This document shows positions 52,342 through 62,004 of a stretch of DNA of 64,000 nt, piece after piece. The translations under genes were made by a program, and so were the position numbers. A model generated the notes under the pieces. That model worked only from the letters and a program-made list of their open reading frames with translations, ran no database searches and was not told the DNA's origin. Source of the DNA: an uncultured Dorea sp. (GTDB lineage: Bacteria; Bacillota; Clostridia; Lachnospirales; Lachnospiraceae); assembly GCA_947063855.1 (NCBI GenBank), contig CAMSTW010000009.1, positions 1 through 64,000 of the forward strand, written 5' to 3'. Each line of letters begins with the position of its first letter. Positions within the stretch are counted from its first letter, which is position 1.

Positions 52342-52929
52342 TTATAAGCTTCCCTTTGTCGTCCAGGCTTCCTTGATCCTGGGTTCCTCCTGTGTTGCCA
52401 TATCCAGTGCTTTTCCAAAACTCTTAAATAATGCTTCTGCCATATGGTGATTGTTCCCGCCGTCCAGAATCTTCAGATGAAGATTCATCATCGCCCCATA
52501 GGATACGGCGTAGAAGAATTCACGTATCATCTCCGTATCCAGCTCTCCGATGCGGCCGGCTGTAAATGAAGCGTCATACCGCAGATAAGGGCGTCCCGAA
52601 AGATCTATGGCACACAGTGCAAGGGTCTCGTCCATGGGAAGGATAACATGTCCATACCGCCGGATTCCGGCTTTATCTCCTGCGGCCCGGCAGATTGCCT
52701 GTCCAAGGACGATCCCGGTATCTTCGATCGTGTGATGGCAGTCCACCGCAAGGTCGCCCTTAACCGTCACATTCAGATCGAACAGCCCGTGCCACGCGAA
52801 CCCATCCAGCATATGGTCGAAGAATCCGATCCCCGTGTTAATCTGTGCCTTGCCGGTTCCGTAAAGATTGAGTGAAACCGATATGTCTGTCTCTTTTGTT
52901 TTCCTGGTAAGCGTGGCTGTTCTCTCCAT
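52342..52929 (-). CDS. hisB: Imidazoleglycerol-phosphate dehydratase
   Basis: This 195-aa HisB is the dehydratase only, with no phosphatase domain. The manganese-site motifs are GIGFFDHMLDGFAWHGLFD, DCHHTIEDTGIVLG and the C-terminal NNHHMAEALFKSFGKAL. It removes water from imidazole glycerol phosphate in the histidine pathway. It overlaps nothing and is followed by hisIE. Confidence 0.95.
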   Translation of the reverse strand: MERTATLTRKTKETDISVSLNLYGTGKAQINTGIGFFDHMLDGFAWHGLFDLNVTVKGDLAVDCHHTIEDTGIVLGQAICRAAGDKAGIRRYGHVILPMDETLALCAIDLSGRPYLRYDASFTAGRIGELDTEMIREFFYAVSYGAMMNLHLKILDGGNNHHMAEALFKSFGKALDMATQEEPRIKEAWTTKGSL

Positions 52930-52956
52930 GCTGTGCGTCTCCTCCTCTGTCGTGAT

Positions 52957-54246
52957 CTATTCAAACCGGACCTTTATCGAATTGGCGTGAGCCGTCAGCC
53001 GCTCTGCCCGGGCAAACTGCTCGATATCCTCATGCACCGCCTCCAGCGCCTCCCTGGAATATGCAATGATGCTGGACTTCTTAACGAAATCATCCACCGA
53101 CAGAGGTGAGAAGAATCTTGCCGTCCCGTTAGTGGGAAGTACATGGTTGGGTCCTGCAAAATAATCTCCCAGCGGTTCGCTGGAATATTCCCCGATAAAG
53201 ATCGCGCCTGCATTGCGGATCTTCATCATCACCTCGTAGGGATTCTTCGTCTGAATCTCCAGATGCTCGGACGCAATCTCATTGGCAATCTCAACCGCCT
53301 CGTCCATGGTATCCGTGATCAGTATATATCCATAGTTATCAAGGGACTTCCGGATAATCTCACTTCTTGATAATTCCTTTATAAAAGCATCCACTTCCCC
53401 GGCTACCTGTCCTGCAAGGGTCTCGCTTGTCGTGACCAGAATCGCGCTTGCCAGCTCGTCATGCTCCGCCTGCGACAGAAGATCTGCCGCCACGAATCTT
53501 GGGTTGGCCGTCTCGTCTGCGATTACGAGAATCTCGCTTGGGCCTGCGACCGCGTCGATGCCGACATGGCCATAGACCGCCTTCTTTGCAAGCGCCACGA
53601 AGATATTTCCCGGCCCCACGATCTTATCTACCCTGGGGATGCTCTTCGTGCCGTACGCCAGAGCCCCTATGGCCTGCGCGCCGCCCGCTTTATAGATGGC
53701 CGATACGCCCGCCTCATTTGCGGCGACCAGAGTATTTGGCGTGATGCATCCGTCTTGTCCCGGCGGCGTGACCATGAGGATCTCCTCGACCCCTGCCACC
53801 TTCGCAGGCACGATATTCATCAATACAGAGGACGGATAGACCGCCTTCCCGCCCGGAACATATACGCCCGCCCTCTTAAGAGGCGTCACCTTCTGGCCAA
53901 GCATGGTCCCGTCCGGCTTACTGTCGAACCAGCTGTACTTAAGCTGCTTCTCATGATAAGTCCTGATGTTGTCAAGGGCCTTCCTGATAATCGTAAGCAG
54001 TCCGGGATCCACGAGCGTATATGCTTCCTCGATCTCTTCCTTCGTAACCCTTACGTTCTCCTCACAGATATCCGCATGGTCGAATTCCTTCGTATATGCG
54101 AAAACAGCCCGATCCCCGTCCTTCTTCACATTCTCAAGAATCTTTGCGACCACGGTCTCGTACTCTTCATACTGCCCGGGGCTTCGCTTCAGCAGATTCT
54201 CAAGAAGATTCTCTCTTGCATTCTGATCCAAATGCTGTATTCTCAT
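52957..54246 (-). CDS. hisD: Histidinol dehydrogenase
   Basis: This 429-aa HisD carries PGGKAVYPSSVLMNIVPAKVAGVEEI, the signature IDAVAGPSEILVIADETANPRFVAADLLSQAEHDELA (with the zinc ligands Gln/His of SQAEHD) and the C-terminal PTNGTARFFSPLSVDDF. It oxidises histidinol to histidine in two NAD-dependent steps. Full length. Confidence 0.96.
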   Translation of the reverse strand: MRIQHLDQNARENLLENLLKRSPGQYEEYETVVAKILENVKKDGDRAVFAYTKEFDHADICEENVRVTKEEIEEAYTLVDPGLLTIIRKALDNIRTYHEKQLKYSWFDSKPDGTMLGQKVTPLKRAGVYVPGGKAVYPSSVLMNIVPAKVAGVEEILMVTPPGQDGCITPNTLVAANEAGVSAIYKAGGAQAIGALAYGTKSIPRVDKIVGPGNIFVALAKKAVYGHVGIDAVAGPSEILVIADETANPRFVAADLLSQAEHDELASAILVTTSETLAGQVAGEVDAFIKELSRSEIIRKSLDNYGYILITDTMDEAVEIANEIASEHLEIQTKNPYEVMMKIRNAGAIFIGEYSSEPLGDYFAGPNHVLPTNGTARFFSPLSVDDFVKKSSIIAYSREALEAVHEDIEQFARAERLTAHANSIKVRFE

Positions 54247-54290
54247 CTATATCATCCTTTCTATATTGTAACCGCAATTGCAGGTATCTC

Positions 54291-54926
54291 CTACAGCTGA
54301 CCCTTAAGCTGCGTCACCAGACTCTTGATGCGGCTGCTCTCCATGCGCATGCTGACCGGGTTCACAATCATCCTTGCGGACAGCGGACATACCTCTTCCA
54401 GAATCTCAAGTCCGTTCTCCATAAGGGTCGTTCCGGTCTCGACGATATCCACGATCACTTCCGACAATCCTACGATCGGCGCCAGCTCGATGGAACCATT
54501 AAGCTTGATGATCTCCACCGTCTGATGCTTCGTATTATAGAAATAATCTTTGGTAATATTCGGATACTTGGTAGCGACCCGGATCAGCTCATGATGCCGA
54601 AGCAGCGGCCTGGCTTCGTCATTTCCGCAGACACACATCCTGCACCTGCCATAGCCCAGATCCAGTACCTCGTGGACCTTGCGCCCTTCCTCCAGTATCG
54701 TGTCCCGTCCGACCACGCCGATATCCGCCGCGCCGTACTCTACATAGGTGGGAACGTCCGGCCCTTTCGCCAGGAAGAACCGAAGCTTCATCGGTTCATT
54801 GACAAAGATCAGCTTCCGGGAATCCTTATCCTTCATCTCATTACAGGTAATTCCAATCTTCTCTAATAATTCCAGTGTCTGTTCTGCCAGACGTCCTTTT
54901 CCAAGGGCAAATGTCAGGTATCTCAT
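54291..54926 (-). CDS. hisG: ATP phosphoribosyltransferase catalytic subunit, short form
   Basis: This 211-aa short HisG has the PRPP-binding block DIVETGTTLMENGLEIL and the N-terminal MRYLTFALGKGRLAEQTLELLEKIGI. It lacks the long form's regulatory C-domain and needs HisZ, whose gene is 11 bp upstream in the same operon. It performs the committed first step of histidine synthesis. Confidence 0.96.
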   Translation of the reverse strand: MRYLTFALGKGRLAEQTLELLEKIGITCNEMKDKDSRKLIFVNEPMKLRFFLAKGPDVPTYVEYGAADIGVVGRDTILEEGRKVHEVLDLGYGRCRMCVCGNDEARPLLRHHELIRVATKYPNITKDYFYNTKHQTVEIIKLNGSIELAPIVGLSEVIVDIVETGTTLMENGLEILEEVCPLSARMIVNPVSMRMESSRIKSLVTQLKGQL

Positions 54927-54937
54927 ATCATGAACTC

Positions 54938-56197
54938 CTATTCTGTGCTTTTACTGCTGGTATTCAGAAACTTCCTCTCACCGGTCAGCAGATTCACCAT
55001 AATGATCTCTCCGCTATTCTGTATATAGATCAGATTGCCTGCATAATATTCTTCTCCATATTTGATGTAGGCATCCAGATCCATCTCCAGATCCTTATGG
55101 ATCAGCTCTGTATTCTTCGCCTTCCTCCGGAAATCTCTTGCCAGAGAGATGGCGTCTCTGCGCCGCTCGTCCTCATATACGATGATGGTATTCTTCCTTG
55201 GATATACGATCCGGACCTTCTGGCGTATCAGCGCGTTCATCAGTTCGTCGACTACGATGGCAAATCCGATGGCCGGAGACTTCTTGCCGAACTTCTCGGT
55301 CAGATGGTCGTATCTTCCGCCCTTTACGATGGCGTCTCCTGTGCCGAAGGTGTAACACCGGAAGATAAGTCCGGAGTAGTACCCATAAGTACCACTCATG
55401 CTGAAGTCAAAAGTAAGAAACTTCTCTACTCCGTAGAGCTTCAAAGTTTCGTAGATTCTCTCAAGTCTCCGGATGGCTCTGACCCCTTTTGAATTGGGCG
55501 CAATGTTCTTGGCCTGCGCAAGGGTCGAAACACCGCCCACAAGATCGTTAAGAGCCGCAAACGCCTCCTTGGAACTTCTCTTTACCTGAATGCTCTCTAA
55601 GAATTCCTCCACACCATAAAAGTTACGGTTGTTGATCAGTTCACGCACCCGCTCCTCTGCCTCTTCATCCAGACAGGCGTCTTCTACAAGGCTCTGGAGG
55701 AAATCTACATTGCCGATACTGAGCTGGAATTCCTTAAGTCCGATGGTCAGCAAAGACTCTATCACAAGGGCAAGCATCTCCGCGTCGGCTTCCACGGAGC
55801 CGTCGCCTATGAACTCCGCCCCCATCTGCGTCGTCTCCCTGAGACGGCCCTGATAATTCGAATGATTGATGAATGTGTTGCCGGTATAGCAAAGTCTTAC
55901 AGGAAGCTTCTCGTCCTTAAGCAGCGTGGCCGATACCCTGGCAATCGACGGCGTGATATCAGGACGCAGCGCAAGAGTATTCCCGTCCTTGTCAAAGAAC
56001 CTGTACAGATCCCTGGACGGGATCGTTCCGATCTCCTTGCGGAATACATCAAAATACTCGAAGGTCGGCGGCTGGATGTCATGGTATCCGTACAGGTGGA
56101 ACACCTTCCTAAGACTCTCCTCCAATGCCAGCTTCTTCCCGCATTCTACATTATATATATCTCTGACTCCTTCCGGCGTATGTAATACTCGTTTCAT
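54938..56197 (-). CDS. hisZ: ATP phosphoribosyltransferase regulatory subunit HisZ
   Basis: This 419-aa class II aminoacyl-tRNA-synthetase-like protein has the HisRS motif 2 region (LALRPDITPSIARVSATLL) and motif 3-like SGTYGYYSGLIFRCYTFGTGDAIVKGGRYDHL. It is not a functional HisRS: it regulates HisG. It is the first gene of the operon and has a consensus promoter about 55 bp upstream. Confidence 0.94.
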   Translation of the reverse strand: MKRVLHTPEGVRDIYNVECGKKLALEESLRKVFHLYGYHDIQPPTFEYFDVFRKEIGTIPSRDLYRFFDKDGNTLALRPDITPSIARVSATLLKDEKLPVRLCYTGNTFINHSNYQGRLRETTQMGAEFIGDGSVEADAEMLALVIESLLTIGLKEFQLSIGNVDFLQSLVEDACLDEEAEERVRELINNRNFYGVEEFLESIQVKRSSKEAFAALNDLVGGVSTLAQAKNIAPNSKGVRAIRRLERIYETLKLYGVEKFLTFDFSMSGTYGYYSGLIFRCYTFGTGDAIVKGGRYDHLTEKFGKKSPAIGFAIVVDELMNALIRQKVRIVYPRKNTIIVYEDERRRDAISLARDFRRKAKNTELIHKDLEMDLDAYIKYGEEYYAGNLIYIQNSGEIIMVNLLTGERKFLNTSSKSTE

Positions 56198-56251
56198 AGT
56201 ACCTCCCTGTAATGTTGTTACTTTAGTATACTACTATGTTAAAACCGTTTC

Positions 56252-56280
56252 ATTATAAGCATTTTCCTATATTTTGTCAA
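56252..56280 (-). promoter_or_regulatory. Consensus promoter of the his operon
   Basis: On the minus strand TTGACA and TATAAT match the sigma-A consensus with a 17-bp spacer. The leader to hisZ is about 48 nt, too short for a T-box. A 10-bp palindrome TAGTATACTA (56224-56233) lies in it and may be a repressor site. Confidence 0.8.
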
Positions 56281-56315
56281 GCTTCTCCGCAATCGGATTC
56301 CCGGACAATTCGGTA

Positions 56316-56876
56316 TCAGGCTTCCTGATGGCTGGATTCTGGTTTATCCCGGATCTCAAGATCGAGATTCATGGCGTCCAGATAGGGGACATAGCATCCC
56401 CGGAAGAATTCCATGAAGAACCGCCCGTCCAGCTCCTCGAAACGGAAACTCTTGCGTCCGCCCTCCTTCGCGCGGTTCCAGAAGCCACGCAGCTCCTCAA
56501 ACCGCATATAATAAAGGATGTTCTTTGCCGTGTAGTAGATCAGCACGAAGGCAATCCCGCCCTGCTTCTCGAAATCGGCCATGAACTGTACCTGATGTTC
56601 GTGGATATTCTGGAGCGGAAATGTCGCCGCCACGCATTCCTTGGCGTCGAAGCAGATGGGAATCCCCTGAACGGCGCCGATATAATCAATGGTGCTGCGC
56701 TGATCGAAATAGGCAAGCGTAATGTGCCGGTGTTCCTTGTCCATCCTGACCGGCGTGATGGGGGTTGGTATCTTCTGGATCAGCGCAAGCCCTTTCTCCA
56801 GATACCACTCATTGGTCCGGTTGACCATCTCTTCTAACGTGGACCCCCTGAGTCCTCTTGAATTCCATGTAGCCAC
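56316..56876 (-). CDS. recU: Holliday junction resolvase RecU
   Basis: This 186-aa Firmicute RecU has ATWNSRGLRGSTLEEMVNRTNEWY, KIPTPITPV, the PD-(D/E)XK core STIDYIGAVQGIPICFDAKE and the helix block FPLQNIHEHQVQFM. It resolves four-way junctions in recombination and segregation. GGAGGAGGCGGC points to GTG 56876, eleven codons after the ORF-track start. It overlaps the upstream pseudouridine synthase. Confidence 0.93.
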   Translation of the reverse strand: MATWNSRGLRGSTLEEMVNRTNEWYLEKGLALIQKIPTPITPVRMDKEHRHITLAYFDQRSTIDYIGAVQGIPICFDAKECVAATFPLQNIHEHQVQFMADFEKQGGIAFVLIYYTAKNILYYMRFEELRGFWNRAKEGGRKSFRFEELDGRFFMEFFRGCYVPYLDAMNLDLEIRDKPESSHQEA

Positions 56877-57871
56877 GCCGCCTCCTCCTGTCTCGTCTTG
56901 TCCGTCCATCCCATCTCCCGCGCCAGATTATGGAATCCGGCCGGCACATCCGCGGTAAAGGTCTTCCCGGACAGTTCTTCAAAGGGCGCGTCCATCTGCG
57001 GAAATGTAATCTGCCATGCATGAAGCAGCTGTGCCGTGATCTGAAACCGCTTCTTATACACATCATTCAGACTGCGGACACCGTACTTGTAATCGCCTAA
57101 CAGAGGGTGTCCCACAGATGCAAGATGCGCCCGGATCTGATGTGTCTTTCCGGTGATCAGATGTACCTTGAGAAGGGTCAGGCCATCCTTATACGCCAGT
57201 GGAAAATACTCGGTCTCAATGGGAGTATCCCCCTTCTGTGTGACCCTGACCCTGTTGGTCTTTGCATCCTTCGTAAGGAATCCCCTGATATGTGCAGGCC
57301 CGGTAATCTCTCCTGTCACAACACACAGATAGTACTTGCGCAGGGTCCGCTCCCTGAGAAGCCGCGCCATCGTCTGCAGGCCGTCAAGCGTTACTCCCGC
57401 TATGATCAGCCCGCTGGTGTTACGGTCCAGCCGGTTGCAGATGGACGGCCGGAAGGTCTGAAGGTCCGCCTGGGACAGCTTCCCCGATTCCAGAAGATAC
57501 ATGATCACATACTCTGCTACAGACACATCCTCTTTCTGAGCCTTCTGGGAGAGCATCCCCGCCGGTTTATTCAGCAGGAGGATCTGCGGGTCTTCGTAGA
57601 CAATCTCAATCGTCTCCGGCAGATCCGGTATCTTTTGTATCACCGGTTTCCCGGATGCGAACTTCCGTATCGTATCCTCTGCCAGATACAGCCGTACGAC
57701 GTCGCCCTGTACAAGCTTCTCATTTCCGAAGGCCTTCTTGCCGTTCAGTACAATATTCTTCTTACGCAGCATCTTATAGATAAAGCTTTTCGGCGCCTCA
57801 CAAAGATATTTTCCCAGAAGCTTATCGAAACGCTGCCCTGCTTCATTCCTGTTAATTATAATCTCTTTCAT
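56834..57871 (-). CDS. RluA/RluC-family pseudouridine synthase
   Basis: This 345-aa enzyme has an N-terminal S4 domain (GQRFDKLLGKYLCEAPKSFIYKMLRKKNIVLNG) and the catalytic fold with CNRLDRNTSGLIIAG (Asp of RLDRNTSG) and GKTHQIRAHLASVGHPLLGDYKYG. It modifies uridines in 23S rRNA, as RluC. About 40 C-terminal residues beyond the domain overlap the recU start. Confidence 0.9.
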   Translation of the reverse strand: MKEIIINRNEAGQRFDKLLGKYLCEAPKSFIYKMLRKKNIVLNGKKAFGNEKLVQGDVVRLYLAEDTIRKFASGKPVIQKIPDLPETIEIVYEDPQILLLNKPAGMLSQKAQKEDVSVAEYVIMYLLESGKLSQADLQTFRPSICNRLDRNTSGLIIAGVTLDGLQTMARLLRERTLRKYYLCVVTGEITGPAHIRGFLTKDAKTNRVRVTQKGDTPIETEYFPLAYKDGLTLLKVHLITGKTHQIRAHLASVGHPLLGDYKYGVRSLNDVYKKRFQITAQLLHAWQITFPQMDAPFEELSGKTFTADVPAGFHNLAREMGWTDKTRQEEAAWLHGIQEDSGGPR

Positions 57872-57945
57872 AGACTGCCTGGTTCTACTTTTGATTCGGT
57901 TGCATTCCTTCTCTGACTGTAAATGCTTCTATATCTATAGCGTCT

Positions 57946-58521
57946 TCACATGGACAGATGGAATATAATGTTACGGATATTCTGTTCTCTTTTTAAATCC
58001 TCCGGCTGTTCTACCGACGCGATGCTGTTCATTCCCTCAACCCGCGAGAGGAACTTGGCATAATTGTGGAAGATCTTCACGGTCATCTTCTCGTACCGGT
58101 TATCCTCAAGCGCCTTCTTGATGCTTTGGGCCGCAATGGTCTCATCCGTCTTCGGGCTGCTGGTGTAGCCGCAGACAACATTGCCGGATATCACGATGGC
58201 GTCCACCGGCATGATCTTCTGCGCGCCGGAGAGCGCCAGATCGTAGACCCGCAAGATCAGAGGCGCCCGCGCCTCTATCTCCAGATACTTCTCATCGTCT
58301 ATCCCTCTGTGGGGATACAGTACGATGAATTCCACCAGCATCTTTGCCGCCGGAAGACAGCCCACGGCCGCAATGACCGTAAACAGATTGTTCTTTGATT
58401 TCGTCTGTACATAGCCCAGGATAAATACGGCCGTCACAACTGCAAATTCTGCAATCGCCCATATCAGGTATCTCCGCTTCTGTCCCTTTATATAGCCGGG
58501 CTGTCCCTTCTCAATCTTCAT
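57946..58521 (-). CDS. Two-helix membrane protein of unknown function
   Basis: This 191-aa protein has two hydrophobic helices near the N-terminus (YLIWAIAEFAVVTAVFILGYV and LFTVIAAVGCLPAAKMLVEFIVLYP). They are followed by a soluble cytoplasmic domain (APLILRVYDLALSGAQKIMPVDAIVISGNVVCGYT...) of no clear family. AAGGGAG lies before ATG 58521; the ORF-track start 58623 is antisense to the SDR gene end. Function unknown. Confidence 0.6.
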   Translation of the reverse strand: MKIEKGQPGYIKGQKRRYLIWAIAEFAVVTAVFILGYVQTKSKNNLFTVIAAVGCLPAAKMLVEFIVLYPHRGIDDEKYLEIEARAPLILRVYDLALSGAQKIMPVDAIVISGNVVCGYTSSPKTDETIAAQSIKKALEDNRYEKMTVKIFHNYAKFLSRVEGMNSIASVEQPEDLKREQNIRNIIFHLSM

Positions 58522-58550
58522 GATATGATACTCCCTTGTGATTTCATAGA

Positions 58551-59315
58551 TTATTCGATATGATTCGTCTTCTTCAAAATCCGTGTCGTCAGTGAATAAG
58601 GGATGAGCTTTGACGCCGCCCATAATCCCTTCATCATCGGGCCATAGACGGATACGCCTTTCCCGGCCGCCGAATCCTTAAGTGCCTTACGCACCACCCT
58701 GCTTACATCTGCCTTTGCCGCCTTCTTGAAGGAACCAGGAAGCGTACCGGAACGCTGGAAGAACTCGGTATCCACGGGTCCCGGACACACGGCGGTCACG
58801 ATAATCCCCTGCGTCATGAGTTCCCGGCGCAGCGCCTGGGACAGACTGTAGACGTAGGATTTGGAGGCCGCGTACACGGCAAAACCGGGCTGGGGGGCAA
58901 ATGCGGCCGCCGAAGCCACATTGACCAGACGGCTTCCTCTGGACATATAGGGCAGGCAGATCTGGGTAAGCTTTGTCAATGCCTGGCAGTTCAGACTGAC
59001 CATGCCAAGCTGTTCCTTCGCATCAATCGTCCCAAAGCGACCTGCTTTGCCGTATCCCGCGCTGTTGACCAGCATGCGGATATCGGCCCGTCGCCGGTAC
59101 AGCTCCTTCTCGATGCGCTCAAAGATATAATCCCTGTTAAGGTCGCCGTCAAAGATCCGGACCGGAAGCCCAAGACGATCTTCCAGCTCCCTTAAGCGTT
59201 CCGTCCGTCTTGCCACTACCCACAACTCATCTAAATTCTTGTAAAGCTTCGGTATCTGGAAGGCAAATTCCCTTCCAATACCGGAGGATGCACCTGTTAC
59301 TACTGCTATTCTCAT
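58551..59315 (-). CDS. Short-chain dehydrogenase/reductase
   Basis: This 254-aa SDR has the NAD(P) site VTGASSGIGREFAFQI, NSAGYGKAG, catalytic Ser in VNVASAAAFAPQ, YAASKSYVYS (YxxxK) and PGPVDTEFF. ATG 59315 is chosen; AGGAG stands 9 nt away, and ATG 59324 overlaps it. The substrate is unknown. Confidence 0.9.
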   Translation of the reverse strand: MRIAVVTGASSGIGREFAFQIPKLYKNLDELWVVARRTERLRELEDRLGLPVRIFDGDLNRDYIFERIEKELYRRRADIRMLVNSAGYGKAGRFGTIDAKEQLGMVSLNCQALTKLTQICLPYMSRGSRLVNVASAAAFAPQPGFAVYAASKSYVYSLSQALRRELMTQGIIVTAVCPGPVDTEFFQRSGTLPGSFKKAAKADVSRVVRKALKDSAAGKGVSVYGPMMKGLWAASKLIPYSLTTRILKKTNHIE

Positions 59316-59333
59316 TGGAATCATCTCCTGACT

Positions 59334-61271
59334 TTATAATCTTGCTTTCTTCTTATGAATATTCCGGATTGTCCTTTTCTTCCCGGGATGCTGGCCGCGT
59401 CTGTCCTTCCCGGCTCCTTCCTGCTTCTTCGTATCAGAATGCAGGACTGCACGGGTGTCTCTGCCAGATTCTTCACGCCGCGGACGGATCAGGCACTGCT
59501 TCCCATACCCGATCAGATCTGTGCGTCCGGCCTTCTTAAGCGCCTCGGCAACCAGCTCATAATTCTTCGGGTTCCGATATTGGATCAATGCGCGCTGCAT
59601 GGCCTTCTCATGAGGATTCTTCGGCACATACACCGGCTTCATGTCCCGCGGATCCACCCCTGTATAATACATACAGGTAGATATCGTCGACGGCGTCGGA
59701 TAGAAATCCTGCACCTGCTCAGGCATATAGCCAAGGTCCCGCAGATACTCTGCCAAACGAACTGCCTCCTTCATCGTCGAACCGGGATGGGAGGACATCA
59801 GATACGGGACCAGATACTGCTCCTTGTGTATCTGCCGGCTGATGGCGTAATATTTGTCGGCAAAGGCCTGATACACCTGGTTCCCGGGCTTCCCCATCTT
59901 CTCAAGAACCGTATCCGACACATGCTCCGGCGCGACTTTCAGCTGCCCGCTCACATGATGCTCACATAATTCCCTGAAAAAGGTATCGTCCGGATCCGCC
60001 ATTACATAGTCAAACCTGATACCGGAGCGGATGAATACCTTCTTGACGCCGGGGAGTTCCCGCAGTCGCCTGAGCAAGGTGACATAGTCCCGGTGATCGA
60101 CTCTTAAGTTCCGGCAGGGTCCGGGGTAGAGACACTGCCTGTCCTTACAGACTCCGCATCTTAGCTGCTTCTCGCAGGAGGGCTGCCGGAAATTCGCCGT
60201 AGGGCCTCCCACATCGTGGATATATCCTTTGAATTCCTCATCCCAGATAAACTGTCCTGCCTCCGCAAGCAGGGATTCATGGCTTCGGGTCTGAAGGATG
60301 CGCCCCTGGTGGAAAGTCAGTGCACAGAAATTACATCCGCCAAAGCACCCCCGGCTGCTGATCAGGCTGAACTTCACCTCCGCGATGGCCGGTACGCCGC
60401 CCGCCGCCTCGTAGGACGGATGATACGTCCGCATGTAAGGATAACTGTAGACCCGGTCCATCTCCGCCTGACTAAGGGGCAGAGACGGCGGATTCTGTAC
60501 CACGTACAAATGCTCCCCATACGGCTCCACAAGCCTCTTTCCTGCGTATGGGTCGGTATTGCAGTATTGTGTATAGAAGCTTCTGGCGTATAGAAGCTTA
60601 TCCGCAGCCATCTCCTCATATCCCGGGAGGACCACCCCGTCGTAGACGCTTCCGGCATCCTTCGTCTTATAGACGGTTCCCGGAATATAAGTAATGTCCC
60701 GGATATCAAGCCCGGCATCCAGCGCTTCTGCAATCTCCACGATGGAACGCTCACCCATCCCGTAGGAGATCAGGTCGGCGCCCGCATCCAGAAGAACGGA
60801 ACGCTTCAACCGGTCCGACCAGTAATCATAGTGGGCAAGCCGTCTGAGACTGGCCTCGATACCGCCCAGGATCACAGGCGTGCGCTTATACGTCCGGCGG
60901 ATCAGATTGCCGTAGACTACCGCCGCATAATCCGGCCGCCGCCCCATCTGGCCGCCCGGGGTAAATGCATCCGTCTTTCGCGGCTTCTTCGACACGGAAT
61001 AGTGGTTCACCATAGAATCCATATTGCCGGCGGAAACAAGGAATCCAAGCCTTGGCTCGCCAAACACCGTGATGCTTTCCGGATCTTTCCAGTCCGGCTG
61101 GGCGATGATTCCCACCCGGTATCCATAAGCCTCCAGGACCCGGGTAATGATGGCGTGTCCAAAGGAGGGATGATCTACATAAGCGTCTCCCGACACATAG
61201 ACAAAATCCACCTGATTCCATCCCCGTTCTTCCATATCCTGCCTGCAGACAGGCAAAAATCCTGTTCCCAT
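59334..61271 (-). CDS. YgiQ-family radical SAM protein
   Basis: This 645-aa YgiQ-type protein has an N-terminal cobalamin-binding-like domain (FVYVSGDAYVDHPSFGHAIITRVLEAYGYRVGIIAQPDW) and the radical SAM motif SSRGCFGGCNFCALTFHQGR near residue 310. QLKVAPEHVSDTVLEKMGKPG and a C-terminal Lys/Arg-rich tail follow. The family's reaction is unknown. It directly precedes the SDR gene. Confidence 0.92.
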   Translation of the reverse strand: MGTGFLPVCRQDMEERGWNQVDFVYVSGDAYVDHPSFGHAIITRVLEAYGYRVGIIAQPDWKDPESITVFGEPRLGFLVSAGNMDSMVNHYSVSKKPRKTDAFTPGGQMGRRPDYAAVVYGNLIRRTYKRTPVILGGIEASLRRLAHYDYWSDRLKRSVLLDAGADLISYGMGERSIVEIAEALDAGLDIRDITYIPGTVYKTKDAGSVYDGVVLPGYEEMAADKLLYARSFYTQYCNTDPYAGKRLVEPYGEHLYVVQNPPSLPLSQAEMDRVYSYPYMRTYHPSYEAAGGVPAIAEVKFSLISSRGCFGGCNFCALTFHQGRILQTRSHESLLAEAGQFIWDEEFKGYIHDVGGPTANFRQPSCEKQLRCGVCKDRQCLYPGPCRNLRVDHRDYVTLLRRLRELPGVKKVFIRSGIRFDYVMADPDDTFFRELCEHHVSGQLKVAPEHVSDTVLEKMGKPGNQVYQAFADKYYAISRQIHKEQYLVPYLMSSHPGSTMKEAVRLAEYLRDLGYMPEQVQDFYPTPSTISTCMYYTGVDPRDMKPVYVPKNPHEKAMQRALIQYRNPKNYELVAEALKKAGRTDLIGYGKQCLIRPRREESGRDTRAVLHSDTKKQEGAGKDRRGQHPGKKRTIRNIHKKKARL

Positions 61272-61320
61272 CTATCATCCCCCGTACATTTCCTTCTTAA
61301 CTTCCATGTCCTGTTCCTGT

Positions 61321-62004
61321 CTATAGTATCTCGTATGTTTCCTTCCTGATATCATCATACCCGCAGATATAGTAATCCGCAAGGCTTCTCTTCTTCTCTT
61401 CCTGATTCTTTGAGGCTTCATCGTACACGGCGCATACCTTCATCCCCGCATTCTTTCCTGCCAGGATACCCATCGGTACATCCTCGAACACAAGGCAGTG
61501 TTCCGGCCTGACGCCCAGCTCTTTCGCAACCATAAGATACACATCCGGAGCCGGCTTGCCTTTCGCCGCCTCACAGGCCGTCCGCACCACGTCGAAGCAC
61601 TCCGACACGCCCAGGGACTTAAGGGTATCGTCCACCAGGCCCCTGCCGTTGCTGGTCGCAATCCCGATCTTCTTCCCCTGAGAACGCAGCTCCTTTATGA
61701 ATTCATAGACGCCCGTTTTCAGAGGCGCCTCGTGCATATACCGCTCATAAGCCATCTCGGTCCATTCCTCCATGATCTGCTCCGGTGTGCGTTCAAGGGC
61801 GGGGAACATCTCAAGAAACAGCCTGGCAACCTCCGAGAAGCTCATCCCCTCCATCTCATCCGGAAAACGTTCCGGCGCAGTCAGATGATGCCTCTTATAG
61901 AAATCCACATCCACAGAGGGCCAGATCCACATAGAGTCGATCAGAGTCCCGTCCATATCAAAGATTACAGCCTCAATATCCTCAAGCATCTTCGTTTTTA
62001 ACAT
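61321..62004 (-). CDS. HAD-IA hydrolase, phosphoglucomutase-like
   Basis: This 227-aa protein has the motifs VIFDMDGTLIDSMW, KIGIATSNGRGLV, the Lys in CEAAKGKPAPDVYLMVAKELG and VFEDVPMGILAGKNAGMKV. The length and cap fit beta-phosphoglucomutase/phosphatase-like HADs acting on sugar phosphates. ATG 62004 has AAGGAG 7 nt away. It overlaps the upstream gene by 23 bp. Confidence 0.9.
   Translation of the reverse strand: MLKTKMLEDIEAVIFDMDGTLIDSMWIWPSVDVDFYKRHHLTAPERFPDEMEGMSFSEVARLFLEMFPALERTPEQIMEEWTEMAYERYMHEAPLKTGVYEFIKELRSQGKKIGIATSNGRGLVDDTLKSLGVSECFDVVRTACEAAKGKPAPDVYLMVAKELGVRPEHCLVFEDVPMGILAGKNAGMKVCAVYDEASKNQEEKKRSLADYYICGYDDIRKETYEIL

Noticed and set aside
56198-56260. T-box or his leader in front of hisZ
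   Set aside because: The leader is only about 48 nt and has no T-box sequence or attenuator hairpins.
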